Shown: positions 22,279 to 31,753, numbered from the stretch's first letter. The stretch: DNA of 64,000 nucleotides from Limosilactobacillus gastricus DSM 16045 (GCF_001434365.1 NZ_AZFN01000003.1:1-64000), one strand, 5' to 3'. Numbers and translations: made by a program. Notes: generated by a model not told the origin, from the letters alone.

Positions 22279-23556
22279 ATGGAAACCACCAAACCGAATC
22301 TTGATCAAATTATCATTATCGGCTTAGATACGGGCCAAAGTAATTTTGATTACACCATGAATGAGTTAGTTGAACTTGCTAAAGCTAACAATATGCAAGT
22401 CCTCGATCGCTTGGATCAAGCACTGGATCGCCCGAATGCAGCTACCTATTTTGGCAAGGGAAAGGTCGAAGAATTAGCTAATTTGGCCGCGGCTTTAAAG
22501 GCAACCACCATTGTTGCCAATGACGAATTATCGCCGAGTCAAATTAAAAATCTAACTGATGCAACGAAGACGCGGGTCATCGATCGCACCGCTTTAATTC
22601 TTGAAATTTTCGCTCAGCGGGCCCAATCTCGAGAAGCAAAGATCCAAGTCGAAATCGCCCAATTACAATATCGCCTCCCCCGCTTACGGACGGCTGACAA
22701 TATTACCCTCGACCAACAAAGCGGTGGCGGAGCCGGTATGTCCAACCGGGGGGCTGGGGAAACGCAAATGGAAATGGACCGGCGAGTGATCCAACGCCAT
22801 ATTAGCTATTTGCGGAATGAATTAAAAGAAATTCAAAAATCGGAGGATACCAAACGGAGTCAGCGTGATAAAAGTGCGATCCACACGGCGGCTCTAGTCG
22901 GTTATACTAACGCTGGTAAATCAACGATAATGAATCAGCTGGTGGAACGGTATGGCGTTTCAGCCGACAAACAGGTCTTTGAAAAGGACATGCTTTTTGC
23001 CACATTAGATACTAGCGTTCGCCAATTAACTTTAAAGGATCAAAAGCGGTTCTTATTAAGCGATACCGTTGGTTTCGTCAGCAAATTACCAACCCAACTG
23101 GTAGAAGCCTTTAAATCTACCTTAGCGGAAGCCGCAAAAGCGGATCTCTTAATTCAAGTAATTGATTATTCGGATCCCCATTATGAAGAGATGATCAAAA
23201 CGACCGAAAGCACTCTTCAACAAATCGGGATTGAAGATATTCCAATGGTGTATGTCTTCAATAAAGCTGATCGGACTGCGGTTGAGTATCCGGTGATGGA
23301 AGGTGAAGACCGGATTGTCATTTCTGCCAAGGATGCTGCTTCGATTGATTTATTGGAGCAAATTATCCGCCAACATCTTTTTAAGGATTACCAAACTGCC
23401 ACTTTATTGGTTCCCTTTGCCGAAGGGAATGTTGTTTCTTACTTGAATGAACATACTAACATTTTAGAAACGACCTATGAAGAAGCAGGTACGCGTCTAA
23501 AAGTCGAGCTATCGAGCGAAGATTTACACCGTTTTGAAAGCTACCTAGCTGAATAG
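22279..23556 (+). CDS. hflX: ribosome-associated GTPase HflX
   Basis: 425 residues. The N-terminal HflX domain (NAATYFGKGKVEEL, about 55-70) and the glycine-rich GGGAGMSNRGAGETQ linker precede a G domain starting about residue 205. The G1 is GYTNAGKST, G3 is DTVGF, and G4 is NKAD. HflX splits stalled or stress-blocked 70S ribosomes. It directly follows the histidine phosphatase with weak SD spacing, suggesting translational coupling, and is followed by a cupin gene. Confidence 0.95.
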   Translation: METTKPNLDQIIIIGLDTGQSNFDYTMNELVELAKANNMQVLDRLDQALDRPNAATYFGKGKVEELANLAAALKATTIVANDELSPSQIKNLTDATKTRVIDRTALILEIFAQRAQSREAKIQVEIAQLQYRLPRLRTADNITLDQQSGGGAGMSNRGAGETQMEMDRRVIQRHISYLRNELKEIQKSEDTKRSQRDKSAIHTAALVGYTNAGKSTIMNQLVERYGVSADKQVFEKDMLFATLDTSVRQLTLKDQKRFLLSDTVGFVSKLPTQLVEAFKSTLAEAAKADLLIQVIDYSDPHYEEMIKTTESTLQQIGIEDIPMVYVFNKADRTAVEYPVMEGEDRIVISAKDAASIDLLEQIIRQHLFKDYQTATLLVPFAEGNVVSYLNEHTNILETTYEEAGTRLKVELSSEDLHRFESYLAE

Positions 23557-23571
23557 TCTAAGGAGTACGTT

Positions 23572-24072
23572 ATGACAACGAAGCAAGAATACATTGAGCA
23601 ACTTAGATTGGAAGCTCATCCCGAAGGTGGCTGGTATCGGCAAGTCTACCATAGCGCTAAAAGTGTTTATGACCAAACTTCCTTAGCCAGCCGCTATCAG
23701 TACACCTCCATTTATTTCATCTTAGATGGTGGTTCCCCTTCGCACCTGCATCGCTTATTACATGATGAAATTTGGTATTATCACGACGGTGCCCCGATTG
23801 TGGTTCACTGCTTTTCACCCAATGGAGATTACACCGCCGTTAAGTTAGGTCGAAATCTGTCAGCGGGTGAACAACTTCAATTTCGGGTCCCAGCCGGCAC
23901 CATCTTTGGTTCCGAAGTCACTGACCCGACTTCATTTGGTCTAGTGTCTTGTGCCGTCGCCCCAGGTTTTGACTATCATGATTTCGAACTCTATACGCAA
24001 GCTCAATTATTGCCAATCTTTCCTGAACAGGCGGACATTATTAAACGACTGGCTTATCAAAATTTACCTTAA
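23572..24072 (+). CDS. cupin-fold protein of the DUF985 family
   Basis: 166 residues. HPEGGWYRQVYHS at the start and SIYFILDGGSPSHLHRLLHDEIWYYHDG, with two His and a Glu on the cupin strands, fit the DUF985 family. Some members are linked to nucleotide-sugar or small-molecule metabolism, but no firm function is known. It is the last gene of the phosphatase-hflX-cupin operon, and AAGGAG precedes it. Confidence 0.8.
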   Translation: MTTKQEYIEQLRLEAHPEGGWYRQVYHSAKSVYDQTSLASRYQYTSIYFILDGGSPSHLHRLLHDEIWYYHDGAPIVVHCFSPNGDYTAVKLGRNLSAGEQLQFRVPAGTIFGSEVTDPTSFGLVSCAVAPGFDYHDFELYTQAQLLPIFPEQADIIKRLAYQNLP

Positions 24073-24111
24073 ATCAAAAGGAGACGCGTCAAAAACGTCT
24101 CCTTTTGATTT
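24071..24111. terminator. bidirectional terminator
   Basis: A perfect 16-bp stem AAATCAAAAGGAGACG / CGTCTCCTTTTGATTT with a 9-base loop lies between convergent genes. Confidence 0.9.
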
Positions 24112-24121
24112 GTCTATGAGT

Positions 24122-25714
24122 TTAATTGATTTTAACTTTATCGTTAATCGCTTTGGCTACTTCAAGATCCTTGCCATCAACTCGTGAGGCCACGGCCCAG
24201 TAATAAAAGAAGATCGAAGCAATGGTAATTACCAAAAAGTCATAGGGATATGGAATCCAATTAATACCCCCAAATCCACTACTACCTAGATATGAAATCG
24301 CCGAAATAAAGACCAGATAAACTAACATCCATAATGATCCTTTCAGCTGGGTTTTCAGCGAACGATGGTTATAACGCAATTCATAGTAGAAGTAGATAGG
24401 TAAGCCCAGTAAGACCACAAAAATAACTTCAATCGTGGTTGGCCACATTGCCCAGTAAATAACCAATCCGGTCAAAATAAAAGAAAGCGGGACTACCCAA
24501 GACAAATGTTTAGAATTAAAAGGCCGTTTAAAGTTGGGCCGCATTTTCCGTAAGGCCACGGCCGTCACAGGACCCGTGGCATAAGCCACAAAGGTCGAAA
24601 TTGATACGACCGTGGCAAGCTTACTCCAGTCTCGGAAGAAATAGACTAAGACCATTGCCACTAGCAAATCTGCCACCATTGCCAAGCGAGGAATCATGTA
24701 TCGCCGGTTCATCCGCCCCAGCCAAGCCGGCACGTTTCCATTACGGGTCATTGCTGCTAAGGTCCGCGATGAGGTGGCAACAAAGGTTACTCCCGTCCCG
24801 AAAGGAGATACTAAGGCATCCATGTATAGCAAGATCGACAGCCAATTAATACCTAAAAGTACCGCTAAATCAGCAAACGGTGAGGAGAAATTGATTCCAT
24901 GCCAACCAACATTCGTGAGCATCCCCGATGGTACCGCCGCGATGAAGGCCACCTGTAACATAATATAAATAACAGCTGTAATGGACAGTGAAATCCAGAC
25001 CCCCCGGAAAATATTTTTCGAAGGATTAACCATTTCACCCGCCATATTAATCACGGTTTGAAAGGCATCATAAGATAAGATGATTCCGGAAACGGCAACG
25101 GCTTCAAAGATCCCTCGCGTCCCAAAAGGCATGAAATTACCAAAATTAGTGGCGAGATGATTTTCGTGAAAACCTGACCATAGCAAAACTAGAATGGTCA
25201 AGCTAGGGATCACTAACTTAAAGACCGACACTAAGCTAGTAAAATGCGTTAACAATTTCACCGACCAAAAGTTAATCAAGGTGAAAACAATCATGATCGC
25301 AAAAACCAACAAAAGTCCCTTAGTCGTGATGACCCCATTATGCATGAATTGTGCTGTCCAATTAGCCCAGGCCCAGGGCCAACTACTCATATACTGTACA
25401 CAAGCAACCGCTTCAATGGGAATTAAGGTAATTAGTGACACCCAATTAGCCCAGGCTGCAATAAAGCCTAATAATGATCCATGACTATACTGAGCAAACC
25501 GACTCATTCCCCCACTTTCGGGGAACATGGTTCCGAGTTCCACGTAATTAAAGGCAATCATGATCATGACCACGGCCCCAATTACCCAGGAAATAATGGC
25601 TGATGGGCCAGCCACGCGGGCCGCCGCTCCTGATCCAAACAGCCATCCTGAACCAATCAAGGAACTGAGAGCCAACATAACCCCGGAAAATAAACTTATT
25701 TGATGTTTTTTCAC
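24122..25714 (-). CDS. APC-family amino acid permease
   Basis: 530 residues, about 12-13 membrane helices. The first helix contains SSLIGSGWLFGSG, the APC-type substrate-binding glycine-rich break, and FPESGGMSRFAQ follows TM2. It probably exchanges or imports an amino acid with protons; the substrate is not deducible. The start is a GTG 6 bases after AAGGAG. It stands alone between a convergent terminator and divergent galM. Confidence 0.85.
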   Translation of the reverse strand: MKKHQISLFSGVMLALSSLIGSGWLFGSGAAARVAGPSAIISWVIGAVVMIMIAFNYVELGTMFPESGGMSRFAQYSHGSLLGFIAAWANWVSLITLIPIEAVACVQYMSSWPWAWANWTAQFMHNGVITTKGLLLVFAIMIVFTLINFWSVKLLTHFTSLVSVFKLVIPSLTILVLLWSGFHENHLATNFGNFMPFGTRGIFEAVAVSGIILSYDAFQTVINMAGEMVNPSKNIFRGVWISLSITAVIYIMLQVAFIAAVPSGMLTNVGWHGINFSSPFADLAVLLGINWLSILLYMDALVSPFGTGVTFVATSSRTLAAMTRNGNVPAWLGRMNRRYMIPRLAMVADLLVAMVLVYFFRDWSKLATVVSISTFVAYATGPVTAVALRKMRPNFKRPFNSKHLSWVVPLSFILTGLVIYWAMWPTTIEVIFVVLLGLPIYFYYELRYNHRSLKTQLKGSLWMLVYLVFISAISYLGSSGFGGINWIPYPYDFLVITIASIFFYYWAVASRVDGKDLEVAKAINDKVKIN

Positions 25715-25831
25715 GTTTCTACTCCTTACTAATTCACAAATTATATCACAATCCCTTTTTTACCCGGCCTTAAATATGCTAGAATATTTATTGAAACCGC
25801 TTACCAATACTTTTGAGGGGGTACTCAAATA

Positions 25832-26869
25832 ATGGAACTTACCGTTACTAAATTTGGTGAATACCAAAATCAAGACGTAATGAAATACACCATGACCAAT
25901 GATCACGATGTGCGGGTTAGCATTTTGAATCTGGCCGGGATTTGGCAAGAATATAGCATTCCTACTGCTGATGGTCATCAAAATCTCTTATTGAGCTCGG
26001 ACAGTGTGGAAGGCTTTATGGGCAATGGTCTTTGCTTGAATAAGCTAATCGGCCGGGTGGCTAACCGAATTGACCACGCCACTTTTACGATTGATCAGCA
26101 GACTTACCATGTCGAGCAAAACGAAGGTGAGAACAACATCCACGGTGGCAACAATGGTTGGAAAGAAAACTTTTGGGAAGTGGAAACTAAAGAAAGTACT
26201 GACCAACTTCAGGTTGTATTAAGCAAACAATTTACGGAAGCAATGGACCATTTTCCGGGAACAGAAACGTCCAAGGTGACCTACACTTTAGCTAACGACA
26301 ACAGCCTCTCCATTGATTTTGAAGGATCTAGTGATCAACCGACGCTCTTTAATCCAACCAACCATACTTACTGGAACATCAGTGATCATAATGACGTCAC
26401 TGGTTTGGAGCTGCAGTTAAATTCGACTGACCACTTAGCGGTTAATGCTACCAAGATTCCTACTGGCGAACGGATCGCCAATGCTGGCACCCCATATGAC
26501 TTCCAGCAATTCAGCTCTCTTGGCCAAGCTTTATCGGCAATGCAAGCTACTAGTAATGAAGGGGGCTTTGATGATTACTTCGAAGTCACGCCAACTGATG
26601 CCAGCACCAATCAACCCGTCGCTCAGCTTTACGATCCTGAAACTAAGCGGCGGATGAAAATGTACTCAGATCGTAATTCGGTCGTGATTTATACCGCTAA
26701 CGGTTTATCCGGCGACTTAGGACTAAGCAAACCGGCGCAATCCTGGTTAGCGATCGCCATGGAAGGACAAACTTTGACTGATGCCATCAATCATGATGAC
26801 TTTGGTAATATCGTTCTCCGCCCCGAAGCGCCTATGCATAATCATTTACGCTACGAAATTGAATTTTAA
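25832..26869 (+). CDS. galM: aldose 1-epimerase (galactose mutarotase)
   Basis: 345 residues. It shows the GalM stretch CLNKLIGRVANRI, the first catalytic His in NNIHGGNNGW, the second in PTNHTYWNIS, and the catalytic Glu in a late LRPEAPMHNH segment. It interconverts alpha and beta anomers of galactose or glucose. It is not next to Leloir genes here and is followed by its own terminator. GAGGGGG lies before the start. Confidence 0.92.
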   Translation: MELTVTKFGEYQNQDVMKYTMTNDHDVRVSILNLAGIWQEYSIPTADGHQNLLLSSDSVEGFMGNGLCLNKLIGRVANRIDHATFTIDQQTYHVEQNEGENNIHGGNNGWKENFWEVETKESTDQLQVVLSKQFTEAMDHFPGTETSKVTYTLANDNSLSIDFEGSSDQPTLFNPTNHTYWNISDHNDVTGLELQLNSTDHLAVNATKIPTGERIANAGTPYDFQQFSSLGQALSAMQATSNEGGFDDYFEVTPTDASTNQPVAQLYDPETKRRMKMYSDRNSVVIYTANGLSGDLGLSKPAQSWLAIAMEGQTLTDAINHDDFGNIVLRPEAPMHNHLRYEIEF

Positions 26870-26882
26870 ATTTCATTATAAT

Positions 26883-26929
26883 AAAGGCTGACGATAGCAA
26901 GGTTTGGTCCCTACTTCGCCAGCCTTTTA
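26883..26929. terminator. terminator after galM
   Basis: AAAGGCTG pairs with CAGCCTTT; T-rich on the plus strand. It also faces the minus-strand gene ending at 26946. Confidence 0.7.
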
Positions 26930-26945
26930 ATATGCATTCTGATCT

Positions 26946-27455
26946 TTAAATCTCGCGATTGGAGAATTTGTACAAAACCACGGCAATCCATGATGAAATT
27001 AATGAAGCCAGAATCGCCACCAAAATCACGTTGGAACCGAGATTCATCACCCAATTGATTTTTAAAATTGATTGCAAATTTTTCAAAAGATTATCAAACA
27101 CGATTTGGTAAATAGTTACATAAATCAAGGTCCATTGAATGTAGTATTCAATTAAAGTGAGACTAGTAATCGAAAAAGGCCAGCGCCGGTGCAATAACTT
27201 CAGGAATCCATATAAGATAAAACCACACAGGATTAAAATCGCACCAAACAGAATAAACAAAGAGCCAATTTTAAGTTCGGTGATCAAATTCGTGAAGAAA
27301 TAAGAAATCGCAACTGCAATCAAAAAAACGAAGGTGCTTATTATCACCATCATTGCCAATAAACCCGCGGCAGTAATAAAAACATAACGTTCTTTTCGAT
27401 GATGTTCCGCAATTACGATCGTTACCATGATCACGAACAATAGGAACCATCCCAT
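26946..27455 (-). CDS. membrane protein of unknown function
   Basis: 169 residues with about five hydrophobic helices and short charged loops; no motif I recognise. The start at 27455 is supported by AGAGGT, which overlaps the stop of the preceding gene, so the two genes are translationally coupled. The longer frame from 27491 would overlap that gene by 32 bases. It is the third gene of the cluster with a Ser/Thr-rich protein and a 280-residue membrane protein. Confidence 0.6.
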   Translation of the reverse strand: MGWFLLFVIMVTIVIAEHHRKERYVFITAAGLLAMMVIISTFVFLIAVAISYFFTNLITELKIGSLFILFGAILILCGFILYGFLKLLHRRWPFSITSLTLIEYYIQWTLIYVTIYQIVFDNLLKNLQSILKINWVMNLGSNVILVAILASLISSWIAVVLYKFSNREI

Positions 27456-27459
27456 TGGC

Positions 27460-28302
27460 TTACCTCTTGGCTTGGCGATTCCGGTAAGCAACTTGAACGA
27501 TCAGCCCAAAATCAGCATCCGTCAAGATTGGGCTCCCACTACGTCCCGGCATTTTCTGCGGTCCACCAGTAATATAAACATTGGCTAGATATAATTCATA
27601 AGCCTTGGCCGCCGTATTAATCTCAGTTAATCCGACCTTGGTGATGTGCCCAACCGGTCGCCGTTCCATCTGGTTAATCCCAATATAGACTTCATACTGG
27701 CCAGTTTGGGAATTGTGTTCTAATTCGAAAAATGGTGGTTGTTGACCCTTATTAACAGCTGGCACTCCCTCACCCGTGGATCGGAAATGTTCTGTAATTC
27801 CTTCGGCATCTAGGCCATTATAGTCCACGGCAATCAGCTTGCGGGCCACTAGATCATCAACTACATCCCGTAAATTCTGTTGCTCCTGTTGGCTAATCTT
27901 CACTTCTGTTTGGATGACATCCTCATTAGCATACAGACCATTCGATTGGTTCATTGCCAGCATTGCTTCCCGCCGGGCTAAACGTTTTCGATCCTTTTCC
28001 TCGGGAGTTTCTGGCGAAAAACCTGTTAATTGGGTTAATTTCGGCGATAGAAAGTCCCATCGCGAAGTGCGTCCCAAATAATAATAAACAATATTTAAAT
28101 AGAGATAATAGGTGATCACAATTACCGCTAGGCAATATAAAAAGCCCCGTAACCAAGATTGGTTCTTGAGCAGCATGAAGGTAACGTAGATCAGATACCC
28201 ATCCCCTAATAAAGCCACAATCGTATAAATCCGATTTTTGACCTTTACACTCATATTGAAATAGCCCAGGGAGCTATTAATCATGTCTAAAAAGGTAAAC
28301 AT
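27460..28302 (-). CDS. two-helix membrane protein with a soluble C-terminal domain, unknown function
   Basis: 280 residues. Two N-terminal membrane helices (about 25-45 and 50-75) are followed by a cytoplasmic-looking domain with a charged helix (TPEEKDRKRLARREAMLAMNQ) and a mixed alpha/beta part ending TDADFGLIVQVAYRNRQAKR. I believe related proteins are widespread in lactobacilli, but I know no assigned function. It is the middle gene of a three-gene cluster, 11 bases after the Ser/Thr-rich gene. Confidence 0.65.
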   Translation of the reverse strand: MFTFLDMINSSLGYFNMSVKVKNRIYTIVALLGDGYLIYVTFMLLKNQSWLRGFLYCLAVIVITYYLYLNIVYYYLGRTSRWDFLSPKLTQLTGFSPETPEEKDRKRLARREAMLAMNQSNGLYANEDVIQTEVKISQQEQQNLRDVVDDLVARKLIAVDYNGLDAEGITEHFRSTGEGVPAVNKGQQPPFFELEHNSQTGQYEVYIGINQMERRPVGHITKVGLTEINTAAKAYELYLANVYITGGPQKMPGRSGSPILTDADFGLIVQVAYRNRQAKR

Positions 28303-28313
28303 CTTGGCTCCTC

Positions 28314-28733
28314 CTAGTTAGTGGTTCCCGCCGTAGTGCCAGTAGTACCGGTCGTGCCCGTATCAGTAGTAGTTGTGGTTGCTCCAGTTCCTTGTCCGGT
28401 ATTGGTCGTGCCCGTCGTTGATGCTGAAGAAGATTGGGTTTGATTTCGCGTTGTCGTCTGACTACTTGACTGACCAGTCGTGTCATCTAGTGAGTTATTC
28501 TGATCATTGGATGACCGTTGATCACTACTTTGGTCACTCATACTTGAGCGATCACTTCCATCACTGCGCATTTGGTCACTGGACGTCGAAGAACTAACGC
28601 TACTTGTTGAGCTTACTGAAGCCCCATTATTGGTATGGGTAGCCAAGTTAACCCAAACATTCGTTGCTCCTAAAGCTAATACTAGTGATACCAAAGCAAA
28701 TGGTGTTATAAACGGTGGTATTTTCATTACCAT
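28314..28733 (-). CDS. small anchored Ser/Thr-rich extracellular protein
   Basis: 139 residues. One N-terminal hydrophobic helix (about 6-28), with no lipobox and no LPxTG motif, is followed by about 110 residues almost entirely Ser, Thr, Gly, Gln, Asn and Asp. The tail is a Thr/Gly run (TGTTGTTGTTAG near the end). It is probably an extracellular or wall-spanning low-complexity stalk. It is the first gene of a cluster with two membrane proteins. AAGGAGG precedes the ATG, and ATTATA at 28760-28765 is the complement of a TATAAT -10 box. Confidence 0.7.
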   Translation of the reverse strand: MVMKIPPFITPFALVSLVLALGATNVWVNLATHTNNGASVSSTSSVSSSTSSDQMRSDGSDRSSMSDQSSDQRSSNDQNNSLDDTTGQSSSQTTTRNQTQSSSASTTGTTNTGQGTGATTTTTDTGTTGTTGTTAGTTN

Positions 28734-28813
28734 ATTACGGCCTCCTTATCAGGTCCTCTATTATAACGTTAAATCACCATAAAACAGCAGTTTAAGCATA
28801 ATTTTTATGTGAA

Positions 28814-29257
28814 TTATTCATGCTTCTTAACGCAATCAGCACACCGCCCATATAATTCAAATTCATGGCCCGTAATTTCCGCTCCCGGCAACTGAGCTTG
28901 ATAAAACTCTAAATCAAAGGGCTTCATGTGGATTTCGGTTACCCGTCCACATTCTTGACAAATAAAATGATGATGGTGTTCATGAGCTTCTTGATCACAG
29001 CTTAGTTTAACGGCTTTGCCATGACTCCGCTGCGTAATTTCGACAATCCCCGCTGTTTGAAACTCTTCTAAATTACGATAAATCGTATTATGACTAACCC
29101 CTGGATACTGTTGACGCATTAATTGATCAACATAAGTTACTTCTAAATAGTGTTCTGGTGAGCTAGCTAATATATCAATTAAGGATTGGCGCTGTTTGGT
29201 TAATCGCAACTGACTCCGTCGAATTAAAGCAACGGCTTGTTCACTTAAAGTTGCCAT
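28814..29257 (-). CDS. zur: Fur-family metal regulator, probably Zur
   Basis: 147 residues. An N-terminal winged helix (RLTKQRQSLIDIL, YPGVSHNTIYRNLEEF) precedes the dimerisation/metal domain, with HEHHHHFICQECG and GRCADC giving the two CxxC structural zinc pairs. The YPGxSxxTIYRNL and GHEFELYG segments resemble Bacillus Zur more than PerR or Fur. It would repress zinc uptake genes when zinc is sufficient. It is the last gene of a nudix - guanylate-kinase-like - zur operon, 11 bases after the previous gene. PerR remains a possible alternative. Confidence 0.75.
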   Translation of the reverse strand: MATLSEQAVALIRRSQLRLTKQRQSLIDILASSPEHYLEVTYVDQLMRQQYPGVSHNTIYRNLEEFQTAGIVEITQRSHGKAVKLSCDQEAHEHHHHFICQECGRVTEIHMKPFDLEFYQAQLPGAEITGHEFELYGRCADCVKKHE

Positions 29258-29268
29258 AGTTACTCCTT

Positions 29269-29826
29269 TTAGTCTACTAATTCTCGTAGGACCAATCGGT
29301 CTAATTGTTGCCGAGTGATCGTCCAGTCCTCATTATTAATCACATACGACCGATCCGTCAATTGATCTGGTAGGGTCAGGTCACGTTTAAATTCCTGGCT
29401 GTTAATCCGCGAGCGAATCGCTTGAGAATTATCACCACGCGTCCTTAACCGTTGCACTAAGATGTCAGGATTGGCAACCGTTAAGAAGATTACCACTACT
29501 TGCGACCCGAGTTGTTGACAATAGGTCAAAGCCCCTTGGGAATCTAAAACAATCACGGCTGCTGGATGACCCTGCCAGGCTCGTTCTAAAGCTTCCCGTG
29601 ATGAACCATATTGATAATGATCATATTCAACCTGTTCCAACAACTCTAAATGTTGAAAACTATCGGGACTCTCAAAATAATAATCGACCCCATCTACTTC
29701 TCCAGCCCGCGCTGGCCTTGTTGTATGAGTGATTACTTTGGCGATTTGGTATTGGGCTTGTAAATAGGCTTGGACCGTTGTTTTACCAGTGCCAGCCGCA
29801 CCTACGATTACGAAAACTTTCTTCAT
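29269..29826 (-). CDS. guanylate kinase-like P-loop protein
   Basis: 185 residues. The Walker A GAAGTGKTTVQ is at about 8-18, and the GMP-binding segment THTTRPARAGEVDGVDYYF is typical of guanylate kinase. The usual essential gmk is often encoded elsewhere with rpoZ and priA, so this may be a divergent paralogue. It overlaps the nudix gene by one base (TAATG) and lies before zur. The role in this context is unknown. Confidence 0.72.
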   Translation of the reverse strand: MKKVFVIVGAAGTGKTTVQAYLQAQYQIAKVITHTTRPARAGEVDGVDYYFESPDSFQHLELLEQVEYDHYQYGSSREALERAWQGHPAAVIVLDSQGALTYCQQLGSQVVVIFLTVANPDILVQRLRTRGDNSQAIRSRINSQEFKRDLTLPDQLTDRSYVINNEDWTITRQQLDRLVLRELVD

Positions 29827-30248
29827 TATTTTCCTAACTCCACCAAATGTTGATTAACCTGATCCAGTAATGATTTCAAATTATCATAGGTCAATCGTTG
29901 GCGGGCAGCTTGATAGTTAAACCAACCAGCATTCGCAATTTCTTCAGTCTGAAGATTAAGTTCAGAATTAGTTGGGACGGGCGCCGTATAGAGGGTCATT
30001 TCTTTTAAATTTCCATTTGGTAAATCATATGAAGTTGTAACTTGAAAACTTGGATCAATTATTAAGTGCAAACTGGTCTCTTCTCGAATCTCTCGCGTTG
30101 CCGCAGTCACCAGATCTTCTCCTACTTCTACATGACCCTTGGGAAAACCCCAAAAGTGTCCCGGATTTTGACTCTGTAGTAATAAATACTCAATTCCAGT
30201 CGCTGTCCGCCGATAAACGACGGCTCCACTTGTGATCTCAGTTGCCAT
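29826..30248 (-). CDS. NUDIX hydrolase, diadenosine tetraphosphatase-like
   Basis: 140 residues. The Nudix box reads GHVEVGEDLVTAATREIREET (key residues G, E, REIREE) starting near residue 38. The N-terminal SGAVVYRR and FPKGHVE are typical of the asymmetric Ap4A hydrolase and MutT-like group. It likely cleaves dinucleoside polyphosphates or damaged nucleotides. It is the first gene of the nudix-gmk-like-zur operon. TAGGAGG precedes the start. Confidence 0.85.
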   Translation of the reverse strand: MATEITSGAVVYRRTATGIEYLLLQSQNPGHFWGFPKGHVEVGEDLVTAATREIREETSLHLIIDPSFQVTTSYDLPNGNLKEMTLYTAPVPTNSELNLQTEEIANAGWFNYQAARQRLTYDNLKSLLDQVNQHLVELGK

Positions 30249-30275
30249 TTTAAACCCCTCCTAATCTTTATCTCA

Positions 30276-30304
30276 TTGACTTTTAATTTAGATATCGGTA
30301 TGAT
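30276..30304 (+). promoter_or_regulatory. promoter of the APC permease gene
   Basis: TTGACT (30276-30281) and TATGAT (30299-30304) with a 17-base spacer. Confidence 0.7.
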
Positions 30305-30349
30305 GTACTAGTATTTTACTACATAAAGCTAAAATAGATGGAGATTGTT

Positions 30350-31744
30350 ATGAGTCAAAATATTTTCCGAAAAGAATCCTTGGCTACTTACCTAGGATCC
30401 GACAAACAATTTGTCAAATCCATGAATGGAATTGACCTAATGACTCTGGGGATTGGGGCAATTATTGGGACCGGGATTTTCATTTTACCGGGAACCGTGG
30501 CCGCCACAACCGCTGGCCCTGGGGTAACCTTATCGTTCTTCTTTGCTGCCATTGTGTGTGCTCTAGCGGCAATGTGTTATGCGGAATTCGCCTCCGCCTT
30601 ACCAGTTGCAGGGAGCGCCTACTCATACGGTAATGTCGTTTTTGGAGAAATCGTTGGTTGGGTGCTTGGCTGGGCCTTAATCTTAGAGTACATGTTGGCA
30701 GTGGCCTCCGTTTCAACAGGTTGGTCAGCCTACTTTGCCTCTTTTATTGAAAGTTTTGGTATTAAAATTCCAACCGCTCTTTCAGGGCCATTTGATCCTG
30801 CCCACGGAACCTACATTAATATTGTGGCGGTCTTAATTGTCTTATTTGTTGGTTGGATCCTATCTCATGGGATCAGTACTTCCATTAAGATTAACGATGT
30901 TATGGTGCTGGTTAAATTAGCCATAATTGTCATCTTCATCGTTATCGGAATCTTCTTTATCAAGCCTCGTAACTACCATCCATTCCTCCCTTACCATCTC
31001 TTTGGATCCTTAAAGGGGGCTACCACGGTCTTCTTCGCCTTTCTTGGTTTTGACGTGGTTGCTGCTTCATCGGCTGAAGTGAAGAATCCGCAGAAAAACA
31101 TGCCGATTGGGATCATCGGTTCCTTAATCGTTGCAACTGTACTCTACATGGGAGTTTCGATTGTCTTAACCGGGATGGTTAAATACACTCACCTCGACGT
31201 GGCTAACCCGGTGGCCTTTGCCTTGAAATACGTTAACCAAGGTTGGTTAGCCGATCTACTTTCACTGGGGGCATTGGTCGGGATGTTTACCATGATGATC
31301 TCGATGACTTATTCTAGTTCCCGGTTGGTTTACTCGATTGGTCGGGATGGTCTTTTACCAAACTTTATTAGTAAGTTTGATGAGAAGCACCAAGCTCCTC
31401 AACGGGCACTTTGGATTGTTACCATTATTATCGCTTTCATGGGTGGATTGGTTTCCCTTGATCAATTAACTAATTTGGTTAACATTGGTACTTTGCTGGC
31501 CTTTACTGCCGTTTCCTTTGGGGTCATTCCGCTACGTAAACGATCGGACATCAAAAACGATGGCTTTAAAGTTCCTCTCTACCCGGTCTTACCAATCATT
31601 TCCGGTTTGGCCTGCATTGGGATGATTTGTCTCTTGTCTGCCGAAACTTTAATCAATGCTGCCATTTGGTTTATCCTCGGTTTAATCATTTACTTTGCTT
31701 ACGGATACCGGCACAGTAAGTTAAGTCACCTTTCAGATAAATAA
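30350..31744 (+). CDS. APC-family permease, cationic amino acid transporter-like
   Basis: 464 residues, 12-13 membrane helices. LMTLGIGAIIGTGIFILPG in the first helix and FFAFLGFDVVAASSAEVKNP in a later loop are the YfnA/CAT-type signatures. It likely imports basic or branched amino acids by proton symport. The start at 30350 has GGAG 6 bases before it; the ATG at 30338 has none. It has a strong terminator after the stop. Confidence 0.88.
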   Translation: MSQNIFRKESLATYLGSDKQFVKSMNGIDLMTLGIGAIIGTGIFILPGTVAATTAGPGVTLSFFFAAIVCALAAMCYAEFASALPVAGSAYSYGNVVFGEIVGWVLGWALILEYMLAVASVSTGWSAYFASFIESFGIKIPTALSGPFDPAHGTYINIVAVLIVLFVGWILSHGISTSIKINDVMVLVKLAIIVIFIVIGIFFIKPRNYHPFLPYHLFGSLKGATTVFFAFLGFDVVAASSAEVKNPQKNMPIGIIGSLIVATVLYMGVSIVLTGMVKYTHLDVANPVAFALKYVNQGWLADLLSLGALVGMFTMMISMTYSSSRLVYSIGRDGLLPNFISKFDEKHQAPQRALWIVTIIIAFMGGLVSLDQLTNLVNIGTLLAFTAVSFGVIPLRKRSDIKNDGFKVPLYPVLPIISGLACIGMICLLSAETLINAAIWFILGLIIYFAYGYRHSKLSHLSDK

Positions 31745-31753
31745 GTCTTGATA

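Noticed and set aside
24122-25714. Open frames on the plus strand opposite the APC permease
   Set aside because: Shadows of the strong coding frame; no ribosome site and no recognisable protein family.
28314-28733. Tandem DNA repeat or satellite in the Ser/Thr-rich gene
   Set aside because: Codons vary enough that it reads as a low-complexity protein rather than a recent DNA repeat.
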